A program made the position numbers and the translations under genes. From Kaistia terrae (GTDB taxonomy: Bacteria; Pseudomonadota; Alphaproteobacteria; Rhizobiales; Kaistiaceae): a DNA stretch of 64,000 nt. Below, piece by piece: positions 1 to 7,744 of this stretch (within the stretch, counting starts at the first letter, position 1; the number at the start of each line of letters is the position of its first letter). The stretch is taken from contig NZ_JAPKNH010000007.1 of assembly GCF_026344005.1 (NCBI RefSeq), positions 62,001 to 126,000 of the forward strand, read 5' to 3'. Below the pieces are notes generated by a model that ran no database searches, had not been told where the DNA came from, and was given only the letters and a program-made list of their open reading frames with translations.

Positions 1-745
1 CGACCATCAGGCCGGTCACGCCGACAAAGCCCAGGATCGTCGCGGTGCCGACATCGGCGCGGGTCTTGGCGAAGCGCGAATAGACGCTCGCGCCTTCGAT
101 GCCGAGGAAGACGAACACCGTGATCAGCATCGTGTCGCGCACCTGCGCGACCAGCGTCTTCTCCGGCATGCCGACACCGCCGAAGAAGTTCTCGGAGAAC
201 TGGTGATAGTTGAAGGCGAAGATGAAGAGGAGGATCGCGACGAGGATCGGCACGATCTTCGCGATGGTCACGATCGTGTTGATGAAGGCTGCCTGCTCGA
301 CGCCGCGCAGGATCATGAAGTGGAACAGCCAGATGCCGGCGAGCGAAACGATGATCGCAGTCGGCGAGCTGCCGTCACCGAAGATCTCCGGGAAGAAGCG
401 GCCGAGCGTCGAGCCGATCAGCACCCAGTAGAAGACGTTACCGAGGCAGCTGCCGAGCCAGTAACCGAAGGCGGACAGGAAGCCCATGTAATCGCCGAAA
501 CCGGCCTTGGCATAGGCGAACACACCGGAGTCGATATCGGGCCGCTTCTCGGCCAGCGCCTGGAACACGCGGGCCAGCATGTACATGCCGGTACCGGCGA
601 TCAGCCAGGCGATGATGGCGCCGAACGGCCCCGTGGCCGTTCCGAACCTTCCGGGCAGGTTGAAGATGCCCGCTCCAACCATCGAGCCGACGACCATCGC
701 GGTCAACGCCCCGAGAGACAACTTGCCAGTCGTCGACGACGCCAT
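1..745 (-). CDS. Basic amino acid/polyamine antiporter (APC family), 3' part cut by window edge
   Basis: Inner-membrane permease that probably exchanges basic amino acids or their decarboxylation products. The visible N-terminal 248 residues begin MASSTTGKLSLGALTAMVVG and contain the APC signature GSMVGAGIFNLPG in the first transmembrane helix, followed by several long hydrophobic helices; the C-terminus lies outside the window. The ATG at 745 is chosen because GGAGGGG precedes it at a good distance. The sequence resembles the ArcD/LysI-type branch (arginine-ornithine or lysine exchange). The family call is firm, the substrate is inference. No arc catabolic genes are visible in the part shown. 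Confidence 0.8.
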   Translation of the reverse strand, partial: MASSTTGKLSLGALTAMVVGSMVGAGIFNLPGRFGTATGPFGAIIAWLIAGTGMYMLARVFQALAEKRPDIDSGVFAYAKAGFGDYMGFLSAFGYWLGSCLGNVFYWVLIGSTLGRFFPEIFGDGSSPTAIIVSLAGIWLFHFMILRGVEQAAFINTIVTIAKIVPILVAILLFIFAFNYHQFSENFFGGVGMPEKTLVAQVRDTMLITVFVFLGIEGASVYSRFAKTRADVGTATILGFVGVTGLMV

Positions 746-973
746 CGCATCCCCCTCCACAAAATCCCGATAGCCCGAGATTCCTTATGCCTGCTTCCCG
801 AAGGTGAGACATGAGCGAGGAATCCCAAGTCTAGTCTGATGGTACCATTGTAACGCCGCTTTACGTCTACGTCATATTGAATTCGCGCCATGGACGCTGC
901 GCCGCGCAGAGCAACCTTGGATAGTGGTTGGCGGGCTGTCGCCCTTCGGTCCGTCCGGAGGCGCCTGCGCCGC

Positions 974-1642
974 TCAGAGAACGCGCAGATCTCGAAGCGT
1001 GGCGACGACCAGTTGCGTGCCACCCGTGGCAAGCAGGGTCACGGCAATCGCCGTCAACAGGATGCCGGCGACACGCGACAAGATCATCCGCATCCGCGGC
1101 GAAACACGACGATGCAGATGCCCGGCCATGTAAAGCGTGACGCCGGTCACGACGGCATAGGCCAGGCCGGCAAGCGTGAACCGCAATTCGTCGGCAAGGC
1201 CGTTCGAACGCGAGGCGAAGGCGACGATGAGGCCAAAGGTCGTTCCGCCGACCGTCAGCGGAAAGGTCAAAGGCGTAAACAGGACCGAGCGCCAGCTCTC
1301 CGACACCTCGGCCACATCCGGCGTTTCGGCCGCGACCTGCTCCAGCACGACTTCGTCCACACCGCGCATCATCGGAACGCCAGCATAGAGAAGCGCGATG
1401 CCACCCGTTACCGACAGCGCCGCCGTCGTGATGCCGAGCAGGCGCAGCAGGGGTTCGCCGATCCAGATGGCCGCGAGCACGAAGATCGCGACATTGACGG
1501 TCAGCCCCACAGCCAGGCGGAGCTGATCCTTGGGGCCGAAGGGGCCAACGACCGGCAGATAGGACGAAAGCGCCGCGAGCGGACTGTAAAGCGCCATGAG
1601 CGCCAGAAACATCAGCGCCGGATCATAAGCGAAGATCTGCAT
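974..1642 (-). CDS. MarC family integral membrane protein
   Basis: A 222-residue hydrophobic protein with about six transmembrane segments, starting MQIFAYDPALMFLALMALYS. The typical MarC/UPF0056 features are the early small-residue-rich helix, the GPFGPKDQLRLA loop and the FTPLTFPLTVGGTTFGLIVA segment. MarC was once linked to multiple antibiotic resistance, but that role was later refuted and the function remains unknown. Translation could be opened much further upstream, but that part is antisense to the amidohydrolase gene and has no membrane character; the ATG at 1642, preceded by GGGAGGCGAC, is the credible start. Monocistronic, divergent from the next gene. Confidence 0.82.
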   Translation of the reverse strand: MQIFAYDPALMFLALMALYSPLAALSSYLPVVGPFGPKDQLRLAVGLTVNVAIFVLAAIWIGEPLLRLLGITTAALSVTGGIALLYAGVPMMRGVDEVVLEQVAAETPDVAEVSESWRSVLFTPLTFPLTVGGTTFGLIVAFASRSNGLADELRFTLAGLAYAVVTGVTLYMAGHLHRRVSPRMRMILSRVAGILLTAIAVTLLATGGTQLVVATLRDLRVL

Positions 1643-1870
1643 GTCGCCTCCCTGCGCTGACCGAATCGGCCGCTGGTTCAACGCATAGTCTGTCGCGGCA
1701 GCACCGCCTACAACCTCACCTTGCCCGGGAGAGCCGCCGCAACCGCCTGCCGCGACACCACCCGCAGCTTGCTTCGTCATGGCGTGGGACTTGCTTGGAA
1801 AGACCCGGCCGCGACGCGTGAAATCCCGCCACGCGTTCGGCTGCGTCGCATCCCAAGCCCCGGAATCCGC

Positions 1871-3097
1871 ATGATTTTCGATCTCGTCCTGCGCAACGCC
1901 AGCCTGCCCGAATACGGGCCGGCCCTGGTCGATATCGGCGTGATCGAAGGCAGCATCGCCGCTATCGGCGCCAATCTCGGCCCCGCCGCGCGGAACGTGG
2001 AGGCCGGAGGCAGGCTGGTGCTGCCCGGCTTCGTCGACAGCCATATCCACCTCGACAAATCCTGCATTCTCGAGCGCTGCACGGCCAAGGGAGCGCTCTC
2101 CGAGGCGATCGCCGAAGTGGCGCGGCTGAAGCACGATTTCAGCGAGGATGACGTCTACGCCCGCGCCGAGACCACATTGGTGAAGGCGATCCTGCAGGGC
2201 ACGATGCGCATCCGCACCCATGTCGAGATCGATCCGCGCATCGGCCTGCGCTCGTTCACGGCGCTCCAGCGCCTCAAGCGCGACTACGCCTGGGCGGTGG
2301 ATCTCGAACTCTGCGTTTTTCCGCAGGAAGGGCTGCTGAACGACCCCGGCACGGAAGAACTTCTCGTCGAGGCCTGCGAAGTTGGCGCCGATCTCATAGG
2401 CGGCTGCCCCTATACCGACAGCGACCCGCACGCGCATATCGACCGCATCTTCGCGATCGCGGCGCGCTTCGACCTCGATATCGACTTCCACCTCGATTTT
2501 GATCTCGATCCGAGCTGGATGCATCTCGACGCCGTTCTCGACGCGACGGACAGGACCGGCTGGAGCGGCCGCGTGGCCGTCGGACATGTGACAAAGCTCT
2601 CCGTCCTGCCACCCGAGGCGCTGACCGCCATCGGCAATCGGCTGGCGGCTTCCGGTATCGCCGTCACCGTGCTGCCGGCGACCGATCTGTTCCTGATGGG
2701 ACGCAAGCACGCCCACAGCGTGCCGCGCGGCGTCGCGCCAGCGCACCGTCTGGCCGAGTTGGGCGTCACCTGCTCGCTCGCCACCAACAACGTCCTGAAC
2801 CCGTTTACGCCGTTCGGCGACGGATCGCTGAATCGCATGGCCAATCTGTATGCCAATGTCGCGCAACTGGGACGCCGAGCGGAGATGCTTTGCTGCCTCG
2901 ACATGGTGACGGCGAGCGCGGCCAGGCTGATGCGCTGCACCGACTATGGCATCGCCATCGGCAACCCCGCCGATTTCGTCGTCATGGATGCGACCGACCC
3001 CGCCCATGCCGTCGCCGAAATCGCGCAGCCGCTGATCGGCTTCAAGCGCGGCATCCAGACGTTCGAGCGCGCCGCCGCGCGCCTGATCCGCCCCTGA
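1871..3097 (+). CDS. Amidohydrolase, cytosine deaminase-like
   Basis: Metal-dependent hydrolase of 408 residues in the amidohydrolase superfamily, probably cytosolic and acting on a cyclic amide or nucleobase-like substrate. An N-terminal beta-sandwich is followed by the metal-site motif DSHIHLDKS (HxH, about residues 61-69), then HVEID, GHVTKLS and a C-terminal ATNNVLNPFTPFGDGS stretch typical of the cytosine deaminase/AtzC branch. The ATG at 1871 is chosen over an upstream extension back to 1721 because the family begins with the short IFDLVLRNA strand. No neighbouring pyrimidine or atrazine genes fix the substrate, so deaminase specificity is inference. Confidence 0.75.
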   Translation: MIFDLVLRNASLPEYGPALVDIGVIEGSIAAIGANLGPAARNVEAGGRLVLPGFVDSHIHLDKSCILERCTAKGALSEAIAEVARLKHDFSEDDVYARAETTLVKAILQGTMRIRTHVEIDPRIGLRSFTALQRLKRDYAWAVDLELCVFPQEGLLNDPGTEELLVEACEVGADLIGGCPYTDSDPHAHIDRIFAIAARFDLDIDFHLDFDLDPSWMHLDAVLDATDRTGWSGRVAVGHVTKLSVLPPEALTAIGNRLAASGIAVTVLPATDLFLMGRKHAHSVPRGVAPAHRLAELGVTCSLATNNVLNPFTPFGDGSLNRMANLYANVAQLGRRAEMLCCLDMVTASAARLMRCTDYGIAIGNPADFVVMDATDPAHAVAEIAQPLIGFKRGIQTFERAAARLIRP

Positions 3098-3189
3098 GCG
3101 TGTCCTCCTCCCTCTCCCGATAGCCTCGCACATTGACAAGGCGGGTGGGCTCCTGTCCGATCCGGCGGGGACAGAACAGCGAGGCTTTC

Positions 3190-4977
3190 GTGGTCGGAGA
3201 AGTACGTCTGGGAACCATGGCGGCCATTTCGATGGTCGTCGTGCTGGCAAGCCTGGGGCTGGTCGATGCGCTCGATCGCTTCGGGGCATGGCCGGTGTTG
3301 CCGGCGCTGTTCCCGGTCGTGCCGCTGGGGATCGCCGCCATAGTGGCCATCGCCATGCGCTCGCTCGATTTCAACGACATCCTGCGCGGCGGCAACATCC
3401 ATTCGTCGAGCCTGGGCTGGGCGCTGGGCGGAACGGCGCTGTCGACGGTCGTGCTCGTCGCCAGCCCCGTCGGGACGGCGCTCGGCGGCATACGCGGGCT
3501 CATCCTCATCGCCACCTTCGTGATCGGCCTCGCCCTGGCAACCTTCCTTGTCGCGCCGGCCCTGCGCGCCATGCGCGCGACGACGCTCGCCGAGGCATTT
3601 GGCGCGAAATATGGCGCACCGGCGCGGACACTCGTGGCAATCACCGTCGTGCTGATCCTGCTGCCGCTGCTCGCGGCCGAAACCTCGCTCGCCGGCACCG
3701 TTGCCTCGCGCATGCTCGGCCTGTCGCCGCAATTGGCCGAAGACATCATCCTCGGCCTGGTCGCCATCGGCTGCATCGCCGGCGGCATGCGCGCGGCCAT
3801 CGCGCTCGCGGCCGTGCTGGGGCCGGTCGTCGCGCTGGCCTATCTCGTTCCGGTCGCCGCCGTATCGCTCGGCGAGACCTGGCTGCCCTTGCCGTGGATC
3901 GGGCTGCTCGAGCCTGAAACCCTCACGACGACGACCCGCATTCCCAATGTCGTCGCCCTCGCCTTCTCCGTTTCGCTGATTGTTGGCGTGGCGGTGATGC
4001 CAGCCCTGCTCTTCCCGGCCTGGACCGCTTCGAGCAAGCCCCCCGCCCGGCGAAACATGCTGTTTGGCGTGGCCTTCGCGGCAGTGATCCTGCTGGCAGC
4101 GCCGAGCTATGCCGTCTATGGCCGGCTGGCCGGTATCGATCCCGCCATCGATCCGCTTGGCCTCGTCGTCAATTTTCCCGACCGCGTCGGGCTACCCGCC
4201 ATGCCGGCCGTCCTGCTGATCGGCGGGCTGCTCTCCGCCGCGCTGATCACCATCGCCATGGCGCTGGCAACCACCGCGACGACCCTGGGACACGATATCT
4301 ATGGCGGGGTGATCGAGCGGAAGGCGCCGGCAGGGCGGCGCATCTTCGTCACCCGGCTCGGCATGATCCTCGTCGTCGGCGCGATCCTCGGCATCAACCG
4401 CATGGCGCTGGGCAGCGCCGCCATGCTGGCGGGAGTCTCGCTGTCGATCGCTGCCGCAAGCCTCGGCCCGGCACTGTTGATCGGATGGCGCCTTCGCACC
4501 ACCACGCAGCTCGCGGTGCTCGCCGCCATCGCGGTCGGCCTGTGGCTGACGGTCGTCAACGTGCTGCTCGCCCGCTTCGCGCCGGAGTTTTCCGGTTCTT
4601 ATCTTGGCATGGGCGTCGTGATGCCGACGGTTCTCGGCCCCACCGGCTGGTTTGGACTTCCCGTCGGCCTCTCCGGCCTGATCGGAATTGGCGGCGGACT
4701 GGCGACGCTGCTTGCCGTCTCCTGGCTGCCGCGTGTGCACTGGCCTTTGCTATGGCTGCGCGTGCGCTACATGGCCCGACGGCTGAAGCGGAAATTCCCC
4801 GCCCGCACACGGCCGCTCACCGCAACTGCCCCGGCCAACGTCAGCGCCGGACCGGAAGTGGCCGCAGCGCCCCCGCCGCCAGCCGCCGAGACACCGATGT
4901 TCGGGCCGTTCCCGGAGATCAAGGATTCGGGCACTCCCGATGATCCACGACCGACCCTGCGCCTTTCCGGAGTTTGA
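3190..4977 (+). CDS. Sodium:solute symporter-like membrane protein with proline-rich tail
   Basis: Polytopic membrane protein of about 595 residues with roughly 13 hydrophobic helices and a cytoplasmic tail rich in Pro and Ala (APPPPAAETPMFGPFPE near the end). The segment TTLAEAFGAKYGAPAR and the helix spacing recall SSS-family (ActP/PutP-like) symporters, but the classical sodium-binding signature cannot be picked out with confidence. A GTG at 3190 is proposed because GAGG lies 5 nt upstream; ATG 3217 and TTG 3133 are in frame and possible. Its stop is one base from the start of the iminopeptidase gene, so the two are very likely cotranslated. Substrate unknown; peptide or proline uptake would be a natural guess from context only. 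Confidence 0.6.
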   Translation: MVGEVRLGTMAAISMVVVLASLGLVDALDRFGAWPVLPALFPVVPLGIAAIVAIAMRSLDFNDILRGGNIHSSSLGWALGGTALSTVVLVASPVGTALGGIRGLILIATFVIGLALATFLVAPALRAMRATTLAEAFGAKYGAPARTLVAITVVLILLPLLAAETSLAGTVASRMLGLSPQLAEDIILGLVAIGCIAGGMRAAIALAAVLGPVVALAYLVPVAAVSLGETWLPLPWIGLLEPETLTTTTRIPNVVALAFSVSLIVGVAVMPALLFPAWTASSKPPARRNMLFGVAFAAVILLAAPSYAVYGRLAGIDPAIDPLGLVVNFPDRVGLPAMPAVLLIGGLLSAALITIAMALATTATTLGHDIYGGVIERKAPAGRRIFVTRLGMILVVGAILGINRMALGSAAMLAGVSLSIAAASLGPALLIGWRLRTTTQLAVLAAIAVGLWLTVVNVLLARFAPEFSGSYLGMGVVMPTVLGPTGWFGLPVGLSGLIGIGGGLATLLAVSWLPRVHWPLLWLRVRYMARRLKRKFPARTRPLTATAPANVSAGPEVAAAPPPPAAETPMFGPFPEIKDSGTPDDPRPTLRLSGV

Positions 4978-4978
4978 C

Positions 4979-5953
4979 ATGCCCCCCGATGCATCCGCCC
5001 AGATCCGCCTGCAATTGTTCCCCACCATCGAGCCCTATGCGGTCCACCGGCTCAAGGTCTCGGATCTGCACGAAATCCATGTCGAGGAATGCGGCAATCC
5101 CAACGGCAAGCCGGTGCTGATGGTGCATGGCGGACCGGGCGCCGGCTGCGGTCCCAACATGCGGCGCTATCACGATCCCGACGCCTATCGGATCATCCTG
5201 TTCGACCAGCGCGGCTGCGGCCGCTCGACGCCGCATGCGGAACTTCGCGAGAACACCACCTGGGATCTGGTTGCCGACATGGAGACGATCCGGGCCCATC
5301 TCGGTATCGACAGATGGCAGCTACTCGGCGGCTCGTGGGGCTCGTGCCTGGCGCTCGCCTATGCCGAGACGCATCCCGAGCGCGTCACGGAACTGGTGCT
5401 GCGCGGTATCTTCACGCTGCGCGAGCGCGAGGTTCGCTGGTTTTATCAGGAAGGCGCCTCCTGGCTGTTGCCGGAAGCGTTTGAGGCGTACCAGTCCATC
5501 ATTCCCGAGGACGAGCGCGACGACATGGTCGGCGCCTATCACCGGCGCCTGATTTCCGGCGATGAAGCATCGCAGATCCAGTTCGCCCGCAGCTGGGCGA
5601 TGTGGGAAGGCAACGCGCTATCGCTGCTGCCGGATCCGATGCGCGTCTCGGCCTTTGGCTCGCCCTACTATGCGCGCGCCTTCGCCCGCATCGAGGCGCA
5701 TTATTTCGTCAACAAGGGGTTCTTCGACCGCGACGACTACCTGCTGGCGAATGCCGGCCGCATCGCCGACATTCCCGGCGTCATCGTGCATGGCCGCTAC
5801 GATCTCTGCACTCCGGCGGCGATCGCCTGGGATTTGTCAAAAGTCTGGCCCAAGGCCGAACTCAACATCGTTCCCGACGCCGGCCATGCGATGTCGGAGC
5901 CGGGAAATATCCACGAACTGATCACCGCGACCGAGCGCTTCAAGGCCCGCTAG
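4979..5953 (+). CDS. pip: Proline iminopeptidase (alpha/beta hydrolase, S33)
   Basis: Cytoplasmic exopeptidase that removes N-terminal proline from peptides. The 324-residue length matches the family. Visible motifs are the oxyanion-hole HGGPGAGC (about 50-57), DQRGCGRS, the nucleophile elbow GGSWGS (Ser about 119), the acid region HGRYDLCTP and the catalytic His in PDAGHAMSEPG. The ATG at 4979 is chosen over an earlier in-frame ATG at 4940, which overlaps the previous gene; GGAG sits 6 nt upstream. The preceding transporter gene stops one base before this start, suggesting translational coupling and a shared role in peptide or proline use. Confidence 0.92.
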   Translation: MPPDASAQIRLQLFPTIEPYAVHRLKVSDLHEIHVEECGNPNGKPVLMVHGGPGAGCGPNMRRYHDPDAYRIILFDQRGCGRSTPHAELRENTTWDLVADMETIRAHLGIDRWQLLGGSWGSCLALAYAETHPERVTELVLRGIFTLREREVRWFYQEGASWLLPEAFEAYQSIIPEDERDDMVGAYHRRLISGDEASQIQFARSWAMWEGNALSLLPDPMRVSAFGSPYYARAFARIEAHYFVNKGFFDRDDYLLANAGRIADIPGVIVHGRYDLCTPAAIAWDLSKVWPKAELNIVPDAGHAMSEPGNIHELITATERFKAR

Positions 5954-6142
5954 AGCAGGATCCACCTTCTTTGAAACATCCTTCTTCACCTCTCCCTGAG
6001 GGAGAGGTCGACGGCCAAAGGCCGGCGGGTGAGGGTTTACGGCCTCACCGGATGGTTCCCTAAACCCTCACCCGGCTCTTCGAGCCGACCTCTCCCTCAG
6101 GGAGAGGTGAGAAGTCGCAATCGACCCAGATGGATCTTGCTC
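5953..6142. repeat. MITE-like palindromic element, copy A
   Basis: About 190 bp of nested inverted repeats between the convergent pip and the next gene. Outer arms GAGCAGGATCCA (5953-5964) and TGGATCTTGCTC (6131-6142) are inverted with one mismatch. Inside are two CCTCTCCCTGAGGGAGAGG hairpins and a GGGTGAGGGTTTA / TAAACCCTCACCC pair. Related copies occur at 53671-53844, 62137-62265 and 63412-63540. Confidence 0.85.
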
Positions 6143-6150
6143 CAGGCGGA

Positions 6151-6675
6151 TCAGGTCTTGTTGTCGTCGGCTTCGCGCTTCATCTCGCGAACCATGCCGA
6201 AAAAGCGGCTCATCAGCTCCTCGCTGAAATTGAGCGCGCGATCTAGCTCGGGATCTCCCGTGGGCGGCGCGACAGCACGTGTTTTCATCCGTCCGTCGAC
6301 GTCGTCGAGACGGGAGCGCAAGGCCGCGACCTCGCGCGACAGCGCGTCGACCTTGTCGCTGAGGGCGACGGCCGGATCCGGTCGGGAGAGCACATTTTCG
6401 GGGATGGCGGCGCAGGTCCAGACCGAGCCGGTGGTGGCGTCACCGCGGCGGCAATGGGACACCGTGCCGGTTTCCGTGTCGAGGCGGACAAAACCGCCCT
6501 CGGCCGGCACCATGGTGTAGCGGCCGGTGCGCGCGGAATCCGAAGGGCCTGGCGCAGATGGCGTCGTGGCAGGAGCCTGATTGGCGGTTTCCGCCAGCGC
6601 TGCCCCGCTCACCGGCAAAAGCGCCAGCCAGCACAGGATCAGTCCGGCGCGCCTGAGGGTGTCTGGTACCCGCAT
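6151..6675 (-). CDS. Secreted hypothetical protein with coiled-coil segment
   Basis: A 174-residue exported protein of unknown function. It begins with a signal peptide (MRVPDTLRRAGLILCW, cleavage near AALAE), then a linker, a compact domain with FVRLDTETGTVSHCRRG and a WTC motif (two cysteines that could pair), and a heptad-like helix around ALSDKVDALSREVAALRSRL that could form a coiled coil. ATG 6675 is chosen over a start at 6759 because AGGAGG lies 7 nt upstream and the signal peptide starts there. Similar short proteins are familiar from rhizobial genomes, without known function. Confidence 0.65.
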   Translation of the reverse strand: MRVPDTLRRAGLILCWLALLPVSGAALAETANQAPATTPSAPGPSDSARTGRYTMVPAEGGFVRLDTETGTVSHCRRGDATTGSVWTCAAIPENVLSRPDPAVALSDKVDALSREVAALRSRLDDVDGRMKTRAVAPPTGDPELDRALNFSEELMSRFFGMVREMKREADDNKT

Positions 6676-6890
6676 CGGCTTCCTCCTCGATTGTCCCCCG
6701 CGCCATGTTAGCACGCCGAGCGGACGGCGCGAACCCGGTCGGGAGGGCCCGGGTTCCAACGCCTGAAATCCGAAGCCCTGATTTCAAGGCCCGAATTCCA
6801 AGGCCGGTACCCGCGGGAGGAGATTTCCGGGTACCGACCTCGGTGGCGCGCCGAAACGACGGCGCGCCTGCCAACCTCTTTGCGGACCGC

Positions 6891-7349
6891 TCAGGCGGCG
6901 CCGGCTTCCTTCTGGCGGAGCAGCCCGGCAACGACATCCACGGTGCGGCGCAATTCGTCGAGCGCCTGCTCGATGTCGACCTTCTGACGCTCCAGAACGT
7001 CGATCTGCTCGTTGAACTTGCGCAGAGCCAAACGCATCTGCAGCACCTGGCCGTCCTTCAGATCGTAGAGATCGAGCATCTCCTTGATCTCGGTCAGCGA
7101 GAAGCCAACCTTCTTGCCCATCAGCACCAGCTTGAGGCGCGAACGGTCGCGGCGCGAATAAATCCGGTTGAGGCCTTCCCGGCGGGGGTTCAGGAGGGCC
7201 TTGTCTTCGTAGAAACGCAGCGTGCGAAGCGTGACATCGAACTCACGCGACAGGTCGCCGATTGTGAAGGTGGTCTGCTTGTTGCCATCCGAGGCGCCGG
7301 CACCGTCGAGATCATCACGGGAAATCCCCGCGAGGTGGGCCATGCTCAT
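6891..7349 (-). CDS. MerR family transcriptional regulator
   Basis: DNA-binding regulator of 152 residues. A 22-residue leader precedes the MerR winged helix: FTIGDLSREFDVTLRTLRFY, then the wing GLNRIYSRRDRSRL and GFSLTEIKEMLDLY, followed by a dimerising coiled coil (MRLALRKFNEQIDVLERQKV). No C-terminal cysteine pattern is seen, so it is not a metal sensor of the CueR/ZntR type; the closest look is the LiuR-like group that controls acyl-CoA metabolism, but no such genes are adjacent. ATG 7349 has AAGGA 7 nt upstream. Family call firm, target unknown. Confidence 0.88.
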   Translation of the reverse strand: MSMAHLAGISRDDLDGAGASDGNKQTTFTIGDLSREFDVTLRTLRFYEDKALLNPRREGLNRIYSRRDRSRLKLVLMGKKVGFSLTEIKEMLDLYDLKDGQVLQMRLALRKFNEQIDVLERQKVDIEQALDELRRTVDVVAGLLRQKEAGAA

Positions 7350-7744
7350 TGTGTCATCCTTATTCTAGATCGTCGTAAACCGGCGAACCGAGGGAAGGTT
7401 GCCGAAATGCGTTCCTCAGTCATGCAGGTGTCGCAGCGTCAGGTAAAGCGCTTTAGCGTCACCTAACGGAAATCTTGTTCCTCATAACTGTTAAGTGGGA
7501 CTTCAAAAATGGCGAAATGCGCGACGAAAGCGCGCAATCCGGGGGAAATCGCCAATCTCGTTACCGAAGCCTTGCGGATCGCCATCATGGTTAACCCGTT
7601 GTTTACCATGATGCGCCGAAGCTCCATGGGACACGCGGGCGTGGAATCACCCGTCGCCGCAACCGGGTACGACGGCCACGGAAGCGGCGCGGTGATGACA
7701 ATGGGGACGATGCTGGTGAGCCGGGCATCTGGGGGTCGGTATTC
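7350..7744. other. Intergenic region between divergent merR-type and podJ-like genes
   Basis: 395 bp without a convincing gene. A 79-codon frame (7509-7748, +) overlaps the next start and has no clear ribosome binding site or recognisable domain, so it is not called. The region must hold both divergent promoters and contains the dyad described at 7436-7463. Confidence 0.5.
7436..7463. promoter_or_regulatory. Palindrome flanked by direct repeats, candidate operator
   Basis: A perfect 12-bp palindrome TAAAGCGCTTTA (7444-7455) lies between two near-identical octamers GCGTCAGG and GCGTCACC. It is about 90 bp upstream of the MerR-type gene. A binding site for that regulator is inference only. Confidence 0.35.

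Noticed and set aside
974-3289. 771-codon minus frame that includes the MarC gene
   Set aside because: Only the last 222 codons have membrane-protein character. The rest is antisense to the amidohydrolase and shows the Arg/Asp/Gly-rich bias of a shadow frame.
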